Source of the DNA: Methylococcaceae bacterium NSP1-1 | GTDB lineage: Bacteria; Pseudomonadota; Gammaproteobacteria; Methylococcales; Methylomonadaceae | DNA length: 7,286 bases | Direction of reading: 5' to 3' | Assembly: GCA_002256465.1 (NCBI GenBank) | Contig: NQJG01000034.1 | Span: forward strand, 1-7,286 | In this document: positions 1 to 6,857 of the stretch, piece after piece | Layout of the letters: every line of letters begins with the position of its first letter | Numbering within the stretch: position 1 is the stretch's first letter | Notes under the pieces: model-generated | What the model was told of the DNA's origin: nothing | Database searches by the model: none | Seen by the model: the letters and a program-made list of their open reading frames with translations, nothing else | Position numbers and translations under genes: made by a program

Positions 1-1
1 G

Positions 2-52
2 AACATGAATGTAATAGGTGGCAATGCTATTATTTTACCAGGCAGTTACTGA
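2..52 (+). CDS. Possible C-terminal end of an upstream gene (partial)
   Basis: A frame open from the left edge reads to a TGA at 50-52, giving a C-terminus of about 16 residues ending NAIILPGSY. The stop lies two bases before the copA ATG at 55, the tight spacing expected of neighbouring genes in one operon, and no promoter-like sequence is visible between them. The fragment is too short to identify, and an open frame of this length can occur by chance. The copA frame is also open to the left edge, so this call rests mainly on the spacing. Confidence 0.3.
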   Translation, partial: NMNVIGGNAIILPGSY

Positions 53-54
53 AC

Positions 55-1770
55 ATGCAGTCTGTTATCGGAGCTTCTTTTAAATTATCGAATCTTTCCC
101 GAAGAAGGTTTATTCTGGGTTTAGCCGCTTTAGGCTTATCACCTTGGCTCAAAACAGCTCAGGCAAAGGTTACAGCGCCTGTCGAAATGCTTACCGGCAC
201 CGAATTTAATCTCACTATAGCCCAAACGCCCGTTAACTTTACCGGTGCCCCACGCATGGCAACCACCGTCAACGGTTCCATTCCTGCACCTACACTGCGC
301 TGGCGTGAAGGAGATACGGTGACGCTGCATGTTACCAATCATCTTGACGAGGAAACGTCGATTCATTGGCACGGAATCATCCTGCCTTATCAAATGGATG
401 GCGTACCGGGTATCAGTTTTAAAGGCATTGCCCCGGGAGAAACTTTTACCTACCGCTTCAAAGTTCAGCAATCAGGTACTTACTGGTATCACTCCCATTC
501 CGGCATGCAGGAACAGACCGGGCTGTATGGCTCGATTATTATCGATCCGGCCGGTACCGAATCCATTCAGGCTGAGCGTGACTATGTAGTGCAGCTGTCC
601 GACTGGACCGACGAAGATCCGATGACGGTCTTAGCCAAGCTCAAGAAGCAAAGCGACTATTACAATTTCAACCAGCACACAGCGGTCGACTTTTTTCGTG
701 ATGCTGCCGGTGAGGGGCTGGTATCGGCTATCCAGAGGCGACACATGTGGAACATGATGCGCATGAATATGACCGACCTGTCGGACATTTCTGCCTATAC
801 CTACACTTACCTCATGAATGGCAATGCTCCGGGCGGCAACTGGACGGGGCTGTTTCGTCCGGGCGAGAGGGTGCGCTTGCGTTTTATCAACGCAGCTTCG
901 CAGACCTTTTTCGACATTCGTATCCCTGGGCTTAAGATGTTGGTAGTTCAGGCTGATGGGCAGAACGTTGAGCCGGTTTCAGTGGATGAATTTCGTATTG
1001 GTAATGCCGAAACCTACGATGTTATTGTTACTCCCGAAGATGAGGCTTATACCATTTTTGCCCAGAGTATGGATCGCACAGGCTATGCTCGTGGTACTTT
1101 GGCGACGCACGCCGGCATGACGGCGGCGGTGCCTGCGTTGGACAAGCCTGTTCCGCTAACCATGATGGACATGATGGGTAACATGGGTGGCGGTTCAGGT
1201 GCGATGGATCACAGTGCTCATGGCGGTATGGGCACTGGACATGTGAATGTCCGTGTACGCCACGCCAGCACCGAATATGGTCCCAGTGTAGATATGCGAG
1301 TGGACACTCCGCGCACCAACCTGGATGATCCCGGTATCGGCCTGAGAAACAATGGTCGGCGAGTGCTTACCTATGACGATCTGCACAGCATCGGAGGATC
1401 GCGTGATCCTAGAAAACCAGATCGGGAAATTGAGCTCCATCTCACCGGCAACATGGAGCGTTACAGTTGGTCATTTGATGGCCTTGAGTTTGGCAAATCC
1501 ACACCGATACATTTCCGCTATGGCGAACGGCTGCGCGTGATCTTCGTCAATGACACGATGATGACTCATCCCTTACATTTACACGGCATGTGGATCGATC
1601 TGGAAAGTCCGGATAGCGAGTTTCAGGTACGTAAACACACGATCATTGTACAACCCGCTCAGCGGGTGACTTTTCGTGTCACTGCGGATGCCCTGGGGCG
1701 CTGGGCAATGCACTGCCACCTGTTTTATCACATGCATGCGGGCATGATGCGTGAAGTGGTTGTAGCCTGA
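55..1770 (+). CDS. copA: CopA-type copper resistance multicopper oxidase, Tat-exported
   Basis: Periplasmic multicopper oxidase of the CopA/PcoA family, thought to oxidise Cu(I) and bind copper as part of copper resistance. The N-terminus carries a twin-arginine signal (SRRRFIL, residues 15-21) followed by a hydrophobic stretch and a likely AQA cleavage site near residue 37. Three cupredoxin domains follow, at roughly 45-165, 175-355 and 455-571. All four copper-ligand motifs are present: HWHG (104-107), HSHSG (146-150), HPLHLHG (505-511) and HCHLFYHMHAGM (553-564). The last supplies the type 1 Cys554, His559 and Met564. A Met/His/Gly-rich loop at about 369-392 is typical of CopA. At 571 residues it is slightly shorter than the roughly 600-residue P. 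syringae and E. coli plasmid proteins, mostly because the Met-rich insert is short. ATG 55 is the only start that keeps the Tat signal; its ribosome site is weak (AGG at 40-42). copB follows in the same operon. Confidence 0.96.
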   Translation: MQSVIGASFKLSNLSRRRFILGLAALGLSPWLKTAQAKVTAPVEMLTGTEFNLTIAQTPVNFTGAPRMATTVNGSIPAPTLRWREGDTVTLHVTNHLDEETSIHWHGIILPYQMDGVPGISFKGIAPGETFTYRFKVQQSGTYWYHSHSGMQEQTGLYGSIIIDPAGTESIQAERDYVVQLSDWTDEDPMTVLAKLKKQSDYYNFNQHTAVDFFRDAAGEGLVSAIQRRHMWNMMRMNMTDLSDISAYTYTYLMNGNAPGGNWTGLFRPGERVRLRFINAASQTFFDIRIPGLKMLVVQADGQNVEPVSVDEFRIGNAETYDVIVTPEDEAYTIFAQSMDRTGYARGTLATHAGMTAAVPALDKPVPLTMMDMMGNMGGGSGAMDHSAHGGMGTGHVNVRVRHASTEYGPSVDMRVDTPRTNLDDPGIGLRNNGRRVLTYDDLHSIGGSRDPRKPDREIELHLTGNMERYSWSFDGLEFGKSTPIHFRYGERLRVIFVNDTMMTHPLHLHGMWIDLESPDSEFQVRKHTIIVQPAQRVTFRVTADALGRWAMHCHLFYHMHAGMMREVVVA

Positions 1771-1820
1771 ATATGATGCAATCAAACAGGAGTAACCGAA
1801 TAGTGAAGCAGGAAACGCTG

Positions 1821-2909
1821 ATGAGCTTTCGAGTAAGTTTGATCGCCGTCTTGATGGTTTTCAATATAACTCCCTCTTTGGCGCAAGAAGATCAGGTCCC
1901 CGTCGATCACAGCCAGCATACTATATCAAGCGAGCGCATACAGAATGATGCAAAGCCCGGGGAAAAACCAGTGACAGCGCAGGCAGAAACAACTATGGGC
2001 ATGGAAGCTATGCCGGGTATGGATCATAGCAAGATGAATCATGAATCCATGCAGGGCATGGATTCAAGTGACAAAAAAAGCGCGGGGCAAAGTTCCGAGC
2101 ATGACATGAATCACAGTGGCACCGCTTCCGGGAAAACCGGTGACATGAGCAGCATGAATCATGGAGGCGGTGAATCCATGTCCATGCAGGGAGTTTCGGC
2201 TCCACCAGACGCCCGCGATCCGCATGCTTACTCAGATGGCTATGATTTCGGTCAAAGTCCACGTCCACAGATGGGCGATCAAGAACTACTGGGTTCTCTT
2301 CTGGTCGATCGGCTCGAAAGTGCGACTAATCGCGGCAGCACCGCTCTGACCTATGATTGGCAGGCCTGGTTCGGAAATACTTATGACCGAGCATTAGTCA
2401 GAGCCGAGGGTGATATTGAAGGTGGCACGTTTAAAGACGCGCGCAACGAACTGCTTTGGGCTCACGCAATTACCGCTTATTGGGACACGCAACTGGGTAT
2501 CCGTTATGACAGCGGTAAGGGAACTGATCGCGGATGGCTCGCATTCGGTGTCCAGGGTTTAGCGCCCTATTGGATATATGTGGAAGCGACAGCCTATGTT
2601 AATGAACAGGGGAGAATCTCATTTCGTCTCGAAACAGAATATGATTTACTGATAACGCAAAGACTCATTTTGCAACCACGTATTGAGATGAATTTCTATA
2701 GCCAAAGAGACGATACGCGGGCTGTGAGTAGTGGTTTGTCTGATTTTGAGGGGGGCGTGCGGCTGCGCTACGAGATTCTGCGTGAATTTGCTCCCTACGT
2801 GGGCGTTGAATGGGCAGGCAAGTTCGGATCAGCGGCAGATAATTTACAAGCTGCCGGCGAAAACGCACAAGGTACGCTGTTTGTTGCCGGAGTGCGTTTT
2901 TGGTTTTAG
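1821..2909 (+). CDS. copB: Copper resistance protein B (outer membrane)
   Basis: CopB/PcoB family outer-membrane protein that works with CopA in copper resistance. From ATG 1821 it has 362 residues. It begins with a signal peptide of about 21 residues (MSFRVSLIAVLMVF..., cleavage near SLA/Q). A low-complexity region at about 59-123 is rich in MDH, MNH and MQGM units and probably binds copper. The conserved CopB domain (about 135-362) is rich in aromatic and alternating residues as expected of a beta-barrel, and ends RFWF, the terminal Phe typical of outer-membrane proteins. The start is uncertain. ATG 1821 has AGGAAA (1810-1815) just upstream and gives a compact signal peptide. GTG 1803 in the same frame has AGGAG (1788-1792). 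ATG 1773 and ATG 1776 have no visible ribosome site and would place charged residues before the signal. The gap to copA is 32-50 bases, so the two are surely co-transcribed. Confidence 0.94.
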   Translation: MSFRVSLIAVLMVFNITPSLAQEDQVPVDHSQHTISSERIQNDAKPGEKPVTAQAETTMGMEAMPGMDHSKMNHESMQGMDSSDKKSAGQSSEHDMNHSGTASGKTGDMSSMNHGGGESMSMQGVSAPPDARDPHAYSDGYDFGQSPRPQMGDQELLGSLLVDRLESATNRGSTALTYDWQAWFGNTYDRALVRAEGDIEGGTFKDARNELLWAHAITAYWDTQLGIRYDSGKGTDRGWLAFGVQGLAPYWIYVEATAYVNEQGRISFRLETEYDLLITQRLILQPRIEMNFYSQRDDTRAVSSGLSDFEGGVRLRYEILREFAPYVGVEWAGKFGSAADNLQAAGENAQGTLFVAGVRFWF

Positions 2910-2916
2910 GTGGCAA

Positions 2917-2952
2917 TAAAAAGCCCGCATAAAGCGGGCGTGTTGAGTTTTA
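2917..2952 (-). terminator. Intrinsic terminator hairpin after copB, best oriented leftward
   Basis: GCCCGC (2923-2928) pairs with GCGGGC (2934-2939) across a five-base loop, 13 bases after the copB stop. Read on the - strand, the stem is followed at once by TTTTTATT, a classical terminator tail. Read on the + strand, eight bases (GTGTTGAG) separate the stem from the first T-run, so it is a poorer terminator for copB, though it may act both ways. On the - strand it would end leftward transcripts coming from the M48 protease gene. Confidence 0.65.
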
Positions 2953-2990
2953 TTATTTTTATTATTTAGTTGTCACTTGTACAACTCAAC
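2942..2990. repeat. Inverted repeat GTTGAGTT/AACTCAAC with an overlapping inner stem
   Basis: GTTGAGTT (2942-2949) is exactly complementary to AACTCAAC (2983-2990) across a 33-base AT-rich loop. An inner stem AGTTGT (2969-2974) with ACAACT (2981-2986) shares bases with the right arm, so the two foldings exclude each other. It starts three bases after the terminator stem. It may be part of a composite termination region; no function is evident. Confidence 0.4.
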
Positions 2991-3270
2991 CCAAGCAGTA
3001 TTACTCTTTTATTATTGTTATTAATGCGCCCTAAAAAGGCTACTCCCCCTCTCTTAACTGGTAATTAAACCAGCCTAGCCCCGTAAAGCTGGCGTATTTT
3101 AAACTTAAAAAATAACTAGCGTCCACAAAAAAAAACAGGTTTTTCCGAAAAAAAAGATTGTTAAGTAAAATAGCTAATAAATACAGTTTATTATTGAGCT
3201 TTAGCGATTTCTGATAAACAAAATTACAGGCGAAAAGTACTTTCTTCAGAGCGGCGATATAGCTTTTCAC

Positions 3271-4725
3271 TTACCTGTTACGTCTGGCTTCTTGTTCCTG
3301 AGTCAGGAAAAAATTGAGACGCTCGCTCAGGATGGACGATAGCTGAAAATTGAGTCCTTTTGATTCTTGAGCCAGTCTTATCTGCAAAATCGCATCTTTG
3401 GTTTGTCCCATTGCATAGTAGTATTCAGCAAGATAGCGATGAGACTCGGCGGGTTGATTCAAGTTGCTATAGACTTGCGCCAATAATTGCCAATAAACAG
3501 GTAGTTGCTGTGTTTGAGGATTTAACGAGAATAAATTTTTTCGAGCCTGCTCGGTTTTACCCGCTTTTAACAAAGAAGTTATGTATTCAAGTTTAATGGC
3601 TTCATTATCCGGGAATTGTTCAACCAGTTTTTGATAGCGGTCGAGTGCAGTATTGTAATTTCGAGAATCCAGAGCCGTGCGCGCAAGCGCCGTTGCATAT
3701 TGCGGCTGCTCCGGGTATTCCTTTGTTAAGGATTGAAAAATACTTTCAGCTTCTTTATATTTTTGTCCATTAAGTGCGATTAAACCCATTCCATAACGTG
3801 CAACGGTACGTTGTTCAAGTGTCCCTTGAGTTAATCTTGATTGAAAATATTTATGTGCTTCGGCTGTATCGGTGGCAGTCAAAACTCGAATTTTTGCTTT
3901 AGTTAATTGATAACCCAACGAGTCAGGATATTGTTTATAAGGATAGGTTTCTGCACGTCCGCGGGTATCAGAAATACGTGACGCAGTTACAGGGTGAGTC
4001 CTTAAAAATTCAGGGATAGCCTGTCCGTAATAACGGGTTGATTGCTGTAACCGTTCAAAGAATGTTGGCATACTGCGGGGGTCGAATTGAGAGCCTGCGA
4101 GGGTTTGCATGCCGACACGATCGGCCTCTTCTTCATTTTCGCGGGTAAAATCAATTTGAAACTGTACGTTACCCGCCTGAATGGCAATGATAGCAGCTTG
4201 TCCCAAGGCAGGTGATTGTGTGCCTAATAAAATAGCCGCCAGAGTTGCCGCGACTGTAGGAATTGATAAGCGTCCAGCGGCTTCCGCGGCACGGAATAAA
4301 TGCCGTTGAGTAATGTGAGCAATTTCGTGCGCCATAACAGAAGCTAATTCACTTTCTGCTTCGGTCATTAAAATTAATCCTGAATTAACGCCGATATAGC
4401 CTCCGGGACCCGCAAAAGCGTTAATGTCATCTTCCATGACTACAAAAAAATGGAATGGGTGACTGGGCGCATCGCTATTGGCGGCCAGTTTTTGACCAAT
4501 CGATTGAATATACTCCTGAATTTCAGCATCTTGATTGATAGAAATCTGCGAGTGCAGACTTCTGAAAAATGCTTCGCCAAATTCTTTTTCTTCGGCGGGT
4601 GTAATCAGTGTGCCGGAGGAATCGCCCATATCAGGTAATTCGATTTTATTAATCTCAACGGCCTGCTGCGGTGCAGGAAAGAGGACAAGGCTTAAAGCCA
4701 GTGTTATAGCGGAGGGTTTGAACAT
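3271..4725 (-). CDS. bepA: BepA-like periplasmic M48 metalloprotease with TPR domain
   Basis: Zinc metalloprotease/chaperone of the BepA (YfgC) family, which in E. coli helps outer-membrane proteins such as LptD to assemble and degrades stalled ones. The 484 residues closely match the E. coli length (487). A signal peptide covers about residues 1-22. The M48 domain (about 40-260) has the zinc motif HEIAH at 133-137, the downstream acidic ligand motif ENEEEADRVG at 196-205, and a conserved HP (H244-P245) matching the histidine that restrains E. coli BepA activity. A hydrophobic stretch at about 155-185 lies between the motifs, as usual in the family. TPR-like helical repeats fill about 305-475. 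ATG 4725 is fixed by an in-frame TGA nine bases upstream; the ribosome site is weak. It is divergent from tusD and convergent with copB. No terminator lies directly behind it; the nearest good leftward one is at 2923-2939. The exact symbol is less certain than the family. Confidence 0.92.
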   Translation of the reverse strand: MFKPSAITLALSLVLFPAPQQAVEINKIELPDMGDSSGTLITPAEEKEFGEAFFRSLHSQISINQDAEIQEYIQSIGQKLAANSDAPSHPFHFFVVMEDDINAFAGPGGYIGVNSGLILMTEAESELASVMAHEIAHITQRHLFRAAEAAGRLSIPTVAATLAAILLGTQSPALGQAAIIAIQAGNVQFQIDFTRENEEEADRVGMQTLAGSQFDPRSMPTFFERLQQSTRYYGQAIPEFLRTHPVTASRISDTRGRAETYPYKQYPDSLGYQLTKAKIRVLTATDTAEAHKYFQSRLTQGTLEQRTVARYGMGLIALNGQKYKEAESIFQSLTKEYPEQPQYATALARTALDSRNYNTALDRYQKLVEQFPDNEAIKLEYITSLLKAGKTEQARKNLFSLNPQTQQLPVYWQLLAQVYSNLNQPAESHRYLAEYYYAMGQTKDAILQIRLAQESKGLNFQLSSILSERLNFFLTQEQEARRNR

Positions 4726-4850
4726 GATGTCTCAGGGGTTACGATAATATAGTAACTAAATCAGCACGGAATCAGTTAACCATAATAGAATATCAGCTTT
4801 TTATTATAAAACATCTCAAATAAACGCAATCAGAAAAATATAGCTTTAAA
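4726..4850. promoter_or_regulatory. Divergent promoter region between bepA and tusD
   Basis: This 125-base AT-rich gap separates two divergent genes and must hold both promoters. A TATTAT hexamer at 4802-4807 is a possible -10 for tusD, but no well-spaced -35 can be seen, so no promoter is assigned. Neither start codon has a strong Shine-Dalgarno sequence: tusD is preceded by TATAGCTTTAAA. Confidence 0.4.
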
Positions 4851-5240
4851 ATGAAATTTGCTATTCAAGTTAATACCAGTCCATACCAGTCAAATGCCGG
4901 ACATACTGCCTATCAGTTTATTAATGTCGCTTTGGCGCAGGGTCATGAAGTGTTTCGGGTGTTTTTTTATCACGATGGGGTTTATCAGGCTTTCAAATAC
5001 GCTACGCCACCCGATGATGAGCTTCAGTTTACTTCGCAATGGAGTGAATTGGCGAGACGCTATCATATTGATTTAGTTGTGTGTATCTCGGCAGCTCAAC
5101 GGCGTGGATTATTGTGTTCGGATGAAGCTAAAAGACAGGGTAAACAGGATGATGATCTGGCCGAGGGTTTTCGCATTTCCGGTTTGGGACAACTCGTTGA
5201 AGCTACGCTGGAAGCCGATCGATTCATCGTATTTGGGTGA
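4851..5240 (+). CDS. tusD: Sulfurtransferase TusD (DsrE family)
   Basis: Cytoplasmic DsrE-family sulfur carrier. In E. coli TusD forms a TusBCD complex that takes persulfide sulfur from TusA and passes it to TusE and MnmA for 2-thiouridine at tRNA position 34. The 129 residues fit the family. The N-terminus (MKFAIQVNTSPYQSNAG) is a typical beta strand and loop. The active-site cysteine is in place at Cys78 within LVVCISAAQRRG, the same number as in E. coli TusD. The C-terminal part (GLGQLVEATLEADRFIVFG) is also family-like. The stop TGA (5238-5240) directly abuts the possible GTG of tusC, so the two are translated together. The related DsrE of sulfur oxidisers is the main alternative; no dsr genes are visible here, which favours Tus. 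Confidence 0.92.
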   Translation: MKFAIQVNTSPYQSNAGHTAYQFINVALAQGHEVFRVFFYHDGVYQAFKYATPPDDELQFTSQWSELARRYHIDLVVCISAAQRRGLLCSDEAKRQGKQDDDLAEGFRISGLGQLVEATLEADRFIVFG

Positions 5241-5246
5241 GTGTTT

Positions 5247-5603
5247 GTGAAAAGCTATTTATTTGTCTTACGCAAACCGGCGCACAGTGGCGCCCATGTT
5301 CAGGAAATGCTGGATATTATTTTGACTACAGCAGCTTTTGATCAAAAAGTCAGTATTTTGTTGATCGATGATGCCGTGTTCCAGTTAAAAAAGGGCCAGC
5401 ATCCAGAAAACGTTGGCATGAAAGATACAGCCGCTATTTTTAACGCTCTGGAAATATATGATGTTAACGATATTTATACCGAAATAGAGTCTTTGCAAGA
5501 ACGCGGCTTAAAGCCCGGTGATTTGTGTTTGCCAGTTCGGGAGTTTTATAGAAAAGACATTGCCGGATTAATGAAACGGTTTGATGTGATATTTGCGGGT
5601 TAG
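5247..5603 (+). CDS. tusC: Sulfurtransferase complex subunit TusC (DsrF family)
   Basis: DsrF/TusC family partner of TusD, about 118 residues, the usual size. The opening MKSYLFVLRKPAHSGAHVQE strongly resembles TusC N-termini, which is why GTG 5247 is preferred over the in-frame GTG at 5241. A GGGTGAG ribosome site (5234-5240) overlaps the end of tusD and sits six bases before 5247, pointing to translational coupling. TusC is a structural subunit without a conserved catalytic cysteine, consistent with what is seen; the only Cys is in GDLCLPV near the C-terminus. The usual third gene, tusB, is missing: the next gene converges after eight bases. No terminator is visible behind the stop codon. 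Confidence 0.9.
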   Translation: MKSYLFVLRKPAHSGAHVQEMLDIILTTAAFDQKVSILLIDDAVFQLKKGQHPENVGMKDTAAIFNALEIYDVNDIYTEIESLQERGLKPGDLCLPVREFYRKDIAGLMKRFDVIFAG

Positions 5604-5611
5604 TTCGTTTT

Positions 5612-6127
5612 TCAATAATCCTGATTGACAAAAATAAGCTTGTCAGTAGCAAAACCCAGCTGTTTGGCCTTTTCAATTAACGCATCCAGGGTCGCTTGCG
5701 GCAATTGCCTGGTTCGCGCTAATATCCACAAATAGGATTTATCAGGGCCAGTGACCATGGAATATGCATAGTCTTTTTTATCTAACTCAATGATATTATA
5801 GCCGCCATAGAATGGCCCAAAGAACGATACCTTTAACCTGCCTTTATCGGGTTTTTCGACAAAATAGGCTTTACCTTCAGCCTGTTCCCATTCACTGTCC
5901 GCCTGATTCCAGCCTTTGTTAAGCACATTGACGCCACCGTCATCTCTCAATGTGTAAGTTGCAGAAATATTATTCAAGCCTCTTTCAAAGCGGTGATCCA
6001 GTCGAGCAATCTCGTACCAGGTTCCCAGATAACGATTTATCTCAAAATCGTCAATCGCAGTTACGCCATTGGGAATTCCGGTACAGCCTGATAACAAGGC
6101 GGCAATCAACACAAATAAATTTTTCAT
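5612..6127 (-). CDS. blc: Outer membrane lipocalin, Blc family lipoprotein
   Basis: Bacterial lipocalin of 171 residues (E. coli Blc has 177), an outer-membrane lipoprotein that binds fatty acids or lysophospholipids. The signal peptide ends in the lipobox LSGC (12-15), with acylation at Cys15. Thr at +2 avoids the inner-membrane retention signal, so outer-membrane sorting is expected. The first lipocalin motif is GTWYEIARLD (35-44). Other family marks are SFFGPFYGGYNIIELD (101-116) and LWILARTRQLP (133-143). Its stop lies eight bases from that of the convergent tusC. Upstream, 69 bases separate it from the membrane-protein gene on the same strand, without a clear terminator, so the two may form one transcript. 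The ribosome site is weak (GAG a few bases before ATG 6127). Confidence 0.95.
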   Translation of the reverse strand: MKNLFVLIAALLSGCTGIPNGVTAIDDFEINRYLGTWYEIARLDHRFERGLNNISATYTLRDDGGVNVLNKGWNQADSEWEQAEGKAYFVEKPDKGRLKVSFFGPFYGGYNIIELDKKDYAYSMVTGPDKSYLWILARTRQLPQATLDALIEKAKQLGFATDKLIFVNQDY

Positions 6128-6196
6128 AATCTCAAAGACGATTGAAAAAGGGAGATAAATCGTAACTTATAACAACCACATTAGCAGTAAAAACTA

Positions 6197-6643
6197 TTAG
6201 GGGAGTTTACTGGTTTTTTCATTTCGCTGATTATCGTTGTTTTTTTCTATGCTCGCCATCACGCCGAATAAAACATGTGATATGCCTGTATAAAAGAAGA
6301 ACAGGGGGAAATTATCATCAATTTCTATCGAATTAATTTCTCCGTAAAACTCCATTGATCCAATCATCAGGATGAGGAAAAAGCCGACCGGAATCATGAC
6401 CTGAAAATTTTTTCTGAAAAAGCAATAGACTAGAATGACACCTTCAGTCATTGCCAGATAGACCATTATCATCCGCAAATTGTTGTCCAGGGCGCCATAA
6501 AGATCTTCGTTAAATTCAAAAAAAGAGTAACTTCCTGATACTGACAAAATGCCGCCTGCTATCAACACGATTACGGAAATGTAGAAATTAACTTCAAGGA
6601 GGAATTTGATGCTTTGAAACCCATTAAATGCCATACCATTCAT
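6197..6643 (-). CDS. Small four-helix integral membrane protein of unknown function
   Basis: Hypothetical inner-membrane protein of about 148 residues. Four hydrophobic segments are seen at about 18-36, 56-76, 81-98 and 113-131, followed by a polar, charged tail (EKNNDNQRNEKTSKLP). A conserved-looking D-N-N-L-R (53-57) stands just before helix 2. The size, four helices and this motif recall the DUF4345 family, but the match is from memory and weak. The start is unclear: ATG 6643, ATG 6634 and TTG 6655 are all in frame and none has a good ribosome site. A strong terminator pointing the same way ends about 24 bases upstream of ATG 6643. Blc follows 69 bases downstream on the same strand, hinting at a shared envelope or lipid-related role. 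Confidence 0.72.
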   Translation of the reverse strand: MNGMAFNGFQSIKFLLEVNFYISVIVLIAGGILSVSGSYSFFEFNEDLYGALDNNLRMIMVYLAMTEGVILVYCFFRKNFQVMIPVGFFLILMIGSMEFYGEINSIEIDDNFPLFFFYTGISHVLFGVMASIEKNNDNQRNEKTSKLP

Positions 6644-6666
6644 CTGTTTTGCCAATGATTAAACAC

Positions 6667-6701
6667 AAAAAAATACCCTCCCTTAGACAGCTGGGGAGGG
6701 T
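6667..6701 (-). terminator. Strong intrinsic terminator just upstream of the membrane-protein gene
   Basis: ACCCTCCC (6675-6682) and GGGAGGGT (6694-6701) form a perfect 8-bp GC-rich stem with an 11-base loop. Read on the - strand the stem is followed by A and then seven Ts (6673-6667), an excellent intrinsic terminator. Read on the + strand only TTT remains, so it does not serve rightward transcription well. No - strand gene lies to its right within the window, so it ends either a leader RNA or a small RNA from 6702-7063. Confidence 0.8.
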
Positions 6702-6857
6702 TTATAGAGGAGGACTTTGTGTATTTTCTTAGATCCATCAACTGGATTGAAGATGTTATACAAATTTAGGTACCTTGCTAAACTTCAAATCAGTCAGAAA
6801 AGTAAAAAATCTTGTGATGTAACTTACTCGCCAAAAGTTGTTTTGTCAAACTATAAC

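Larger units (their letters stand above)
2910..3270. other. AT-rich intergenic region between copB and the M48 protease gene
   Basis: This 361-base stretch between convergent genes holds the hairpin at 2923-2939, an inverted repeat at 2942-2990, a small stem CTGGT/ACCAG at 3058-3073, an overlapping CCAGC/GCTGG pairing (3070-3074 with 3088-3092) and long A or T runs at 3127-3163. A - strand frame opens with GTG at 3270, directly against the protease stop codon, and runs to 3040. Its product is Leu/Phe/Asn/Lys-rich, built largely on homopolymers, and matches nothing I recognise, so I do not call it a gene. I see no tRNA or insertion-sequence ends. Confidence 0.6.

Noticed and set aside
139..471. 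Leftward frame of 110 residues inside copA, and similar frames at 1195-1440 and 2008-2268.
   Set aside because: They are antisense to copA or copB, whose motifs are unmistakable; the products resemble no protein family.
2665..2916. Leftward 83-residue frame over the end of copB.
   Set aside because: It lies opposite the conserved CopB C-terminus; coding there is explained by copB.
3127..3163. A/T runs that could form an AAAAA/TTTTT hairpin terminator behind the protease gene.
   Set aside because: The stem would have no stable GC pairs, so it is better seen as low-complexity sequence.
3040..3270. Leftward 76-residue frame with GTG abutting the protease stop codon.
   Set aside because: The product is dominated by Leu, Phe, Asn and Lys from A/T homopolymer runs, shows no recognisable domain, and lies in AT-rich intergenic DNA. 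The abutting GTG is suggestive but not enough.
5626..5645. TGACA/TGTCA inverted repeat as a possible terminator for tusC.
   Set aside because: It is five bp only, lies within the blc coding sequence, and has no T-run after it.
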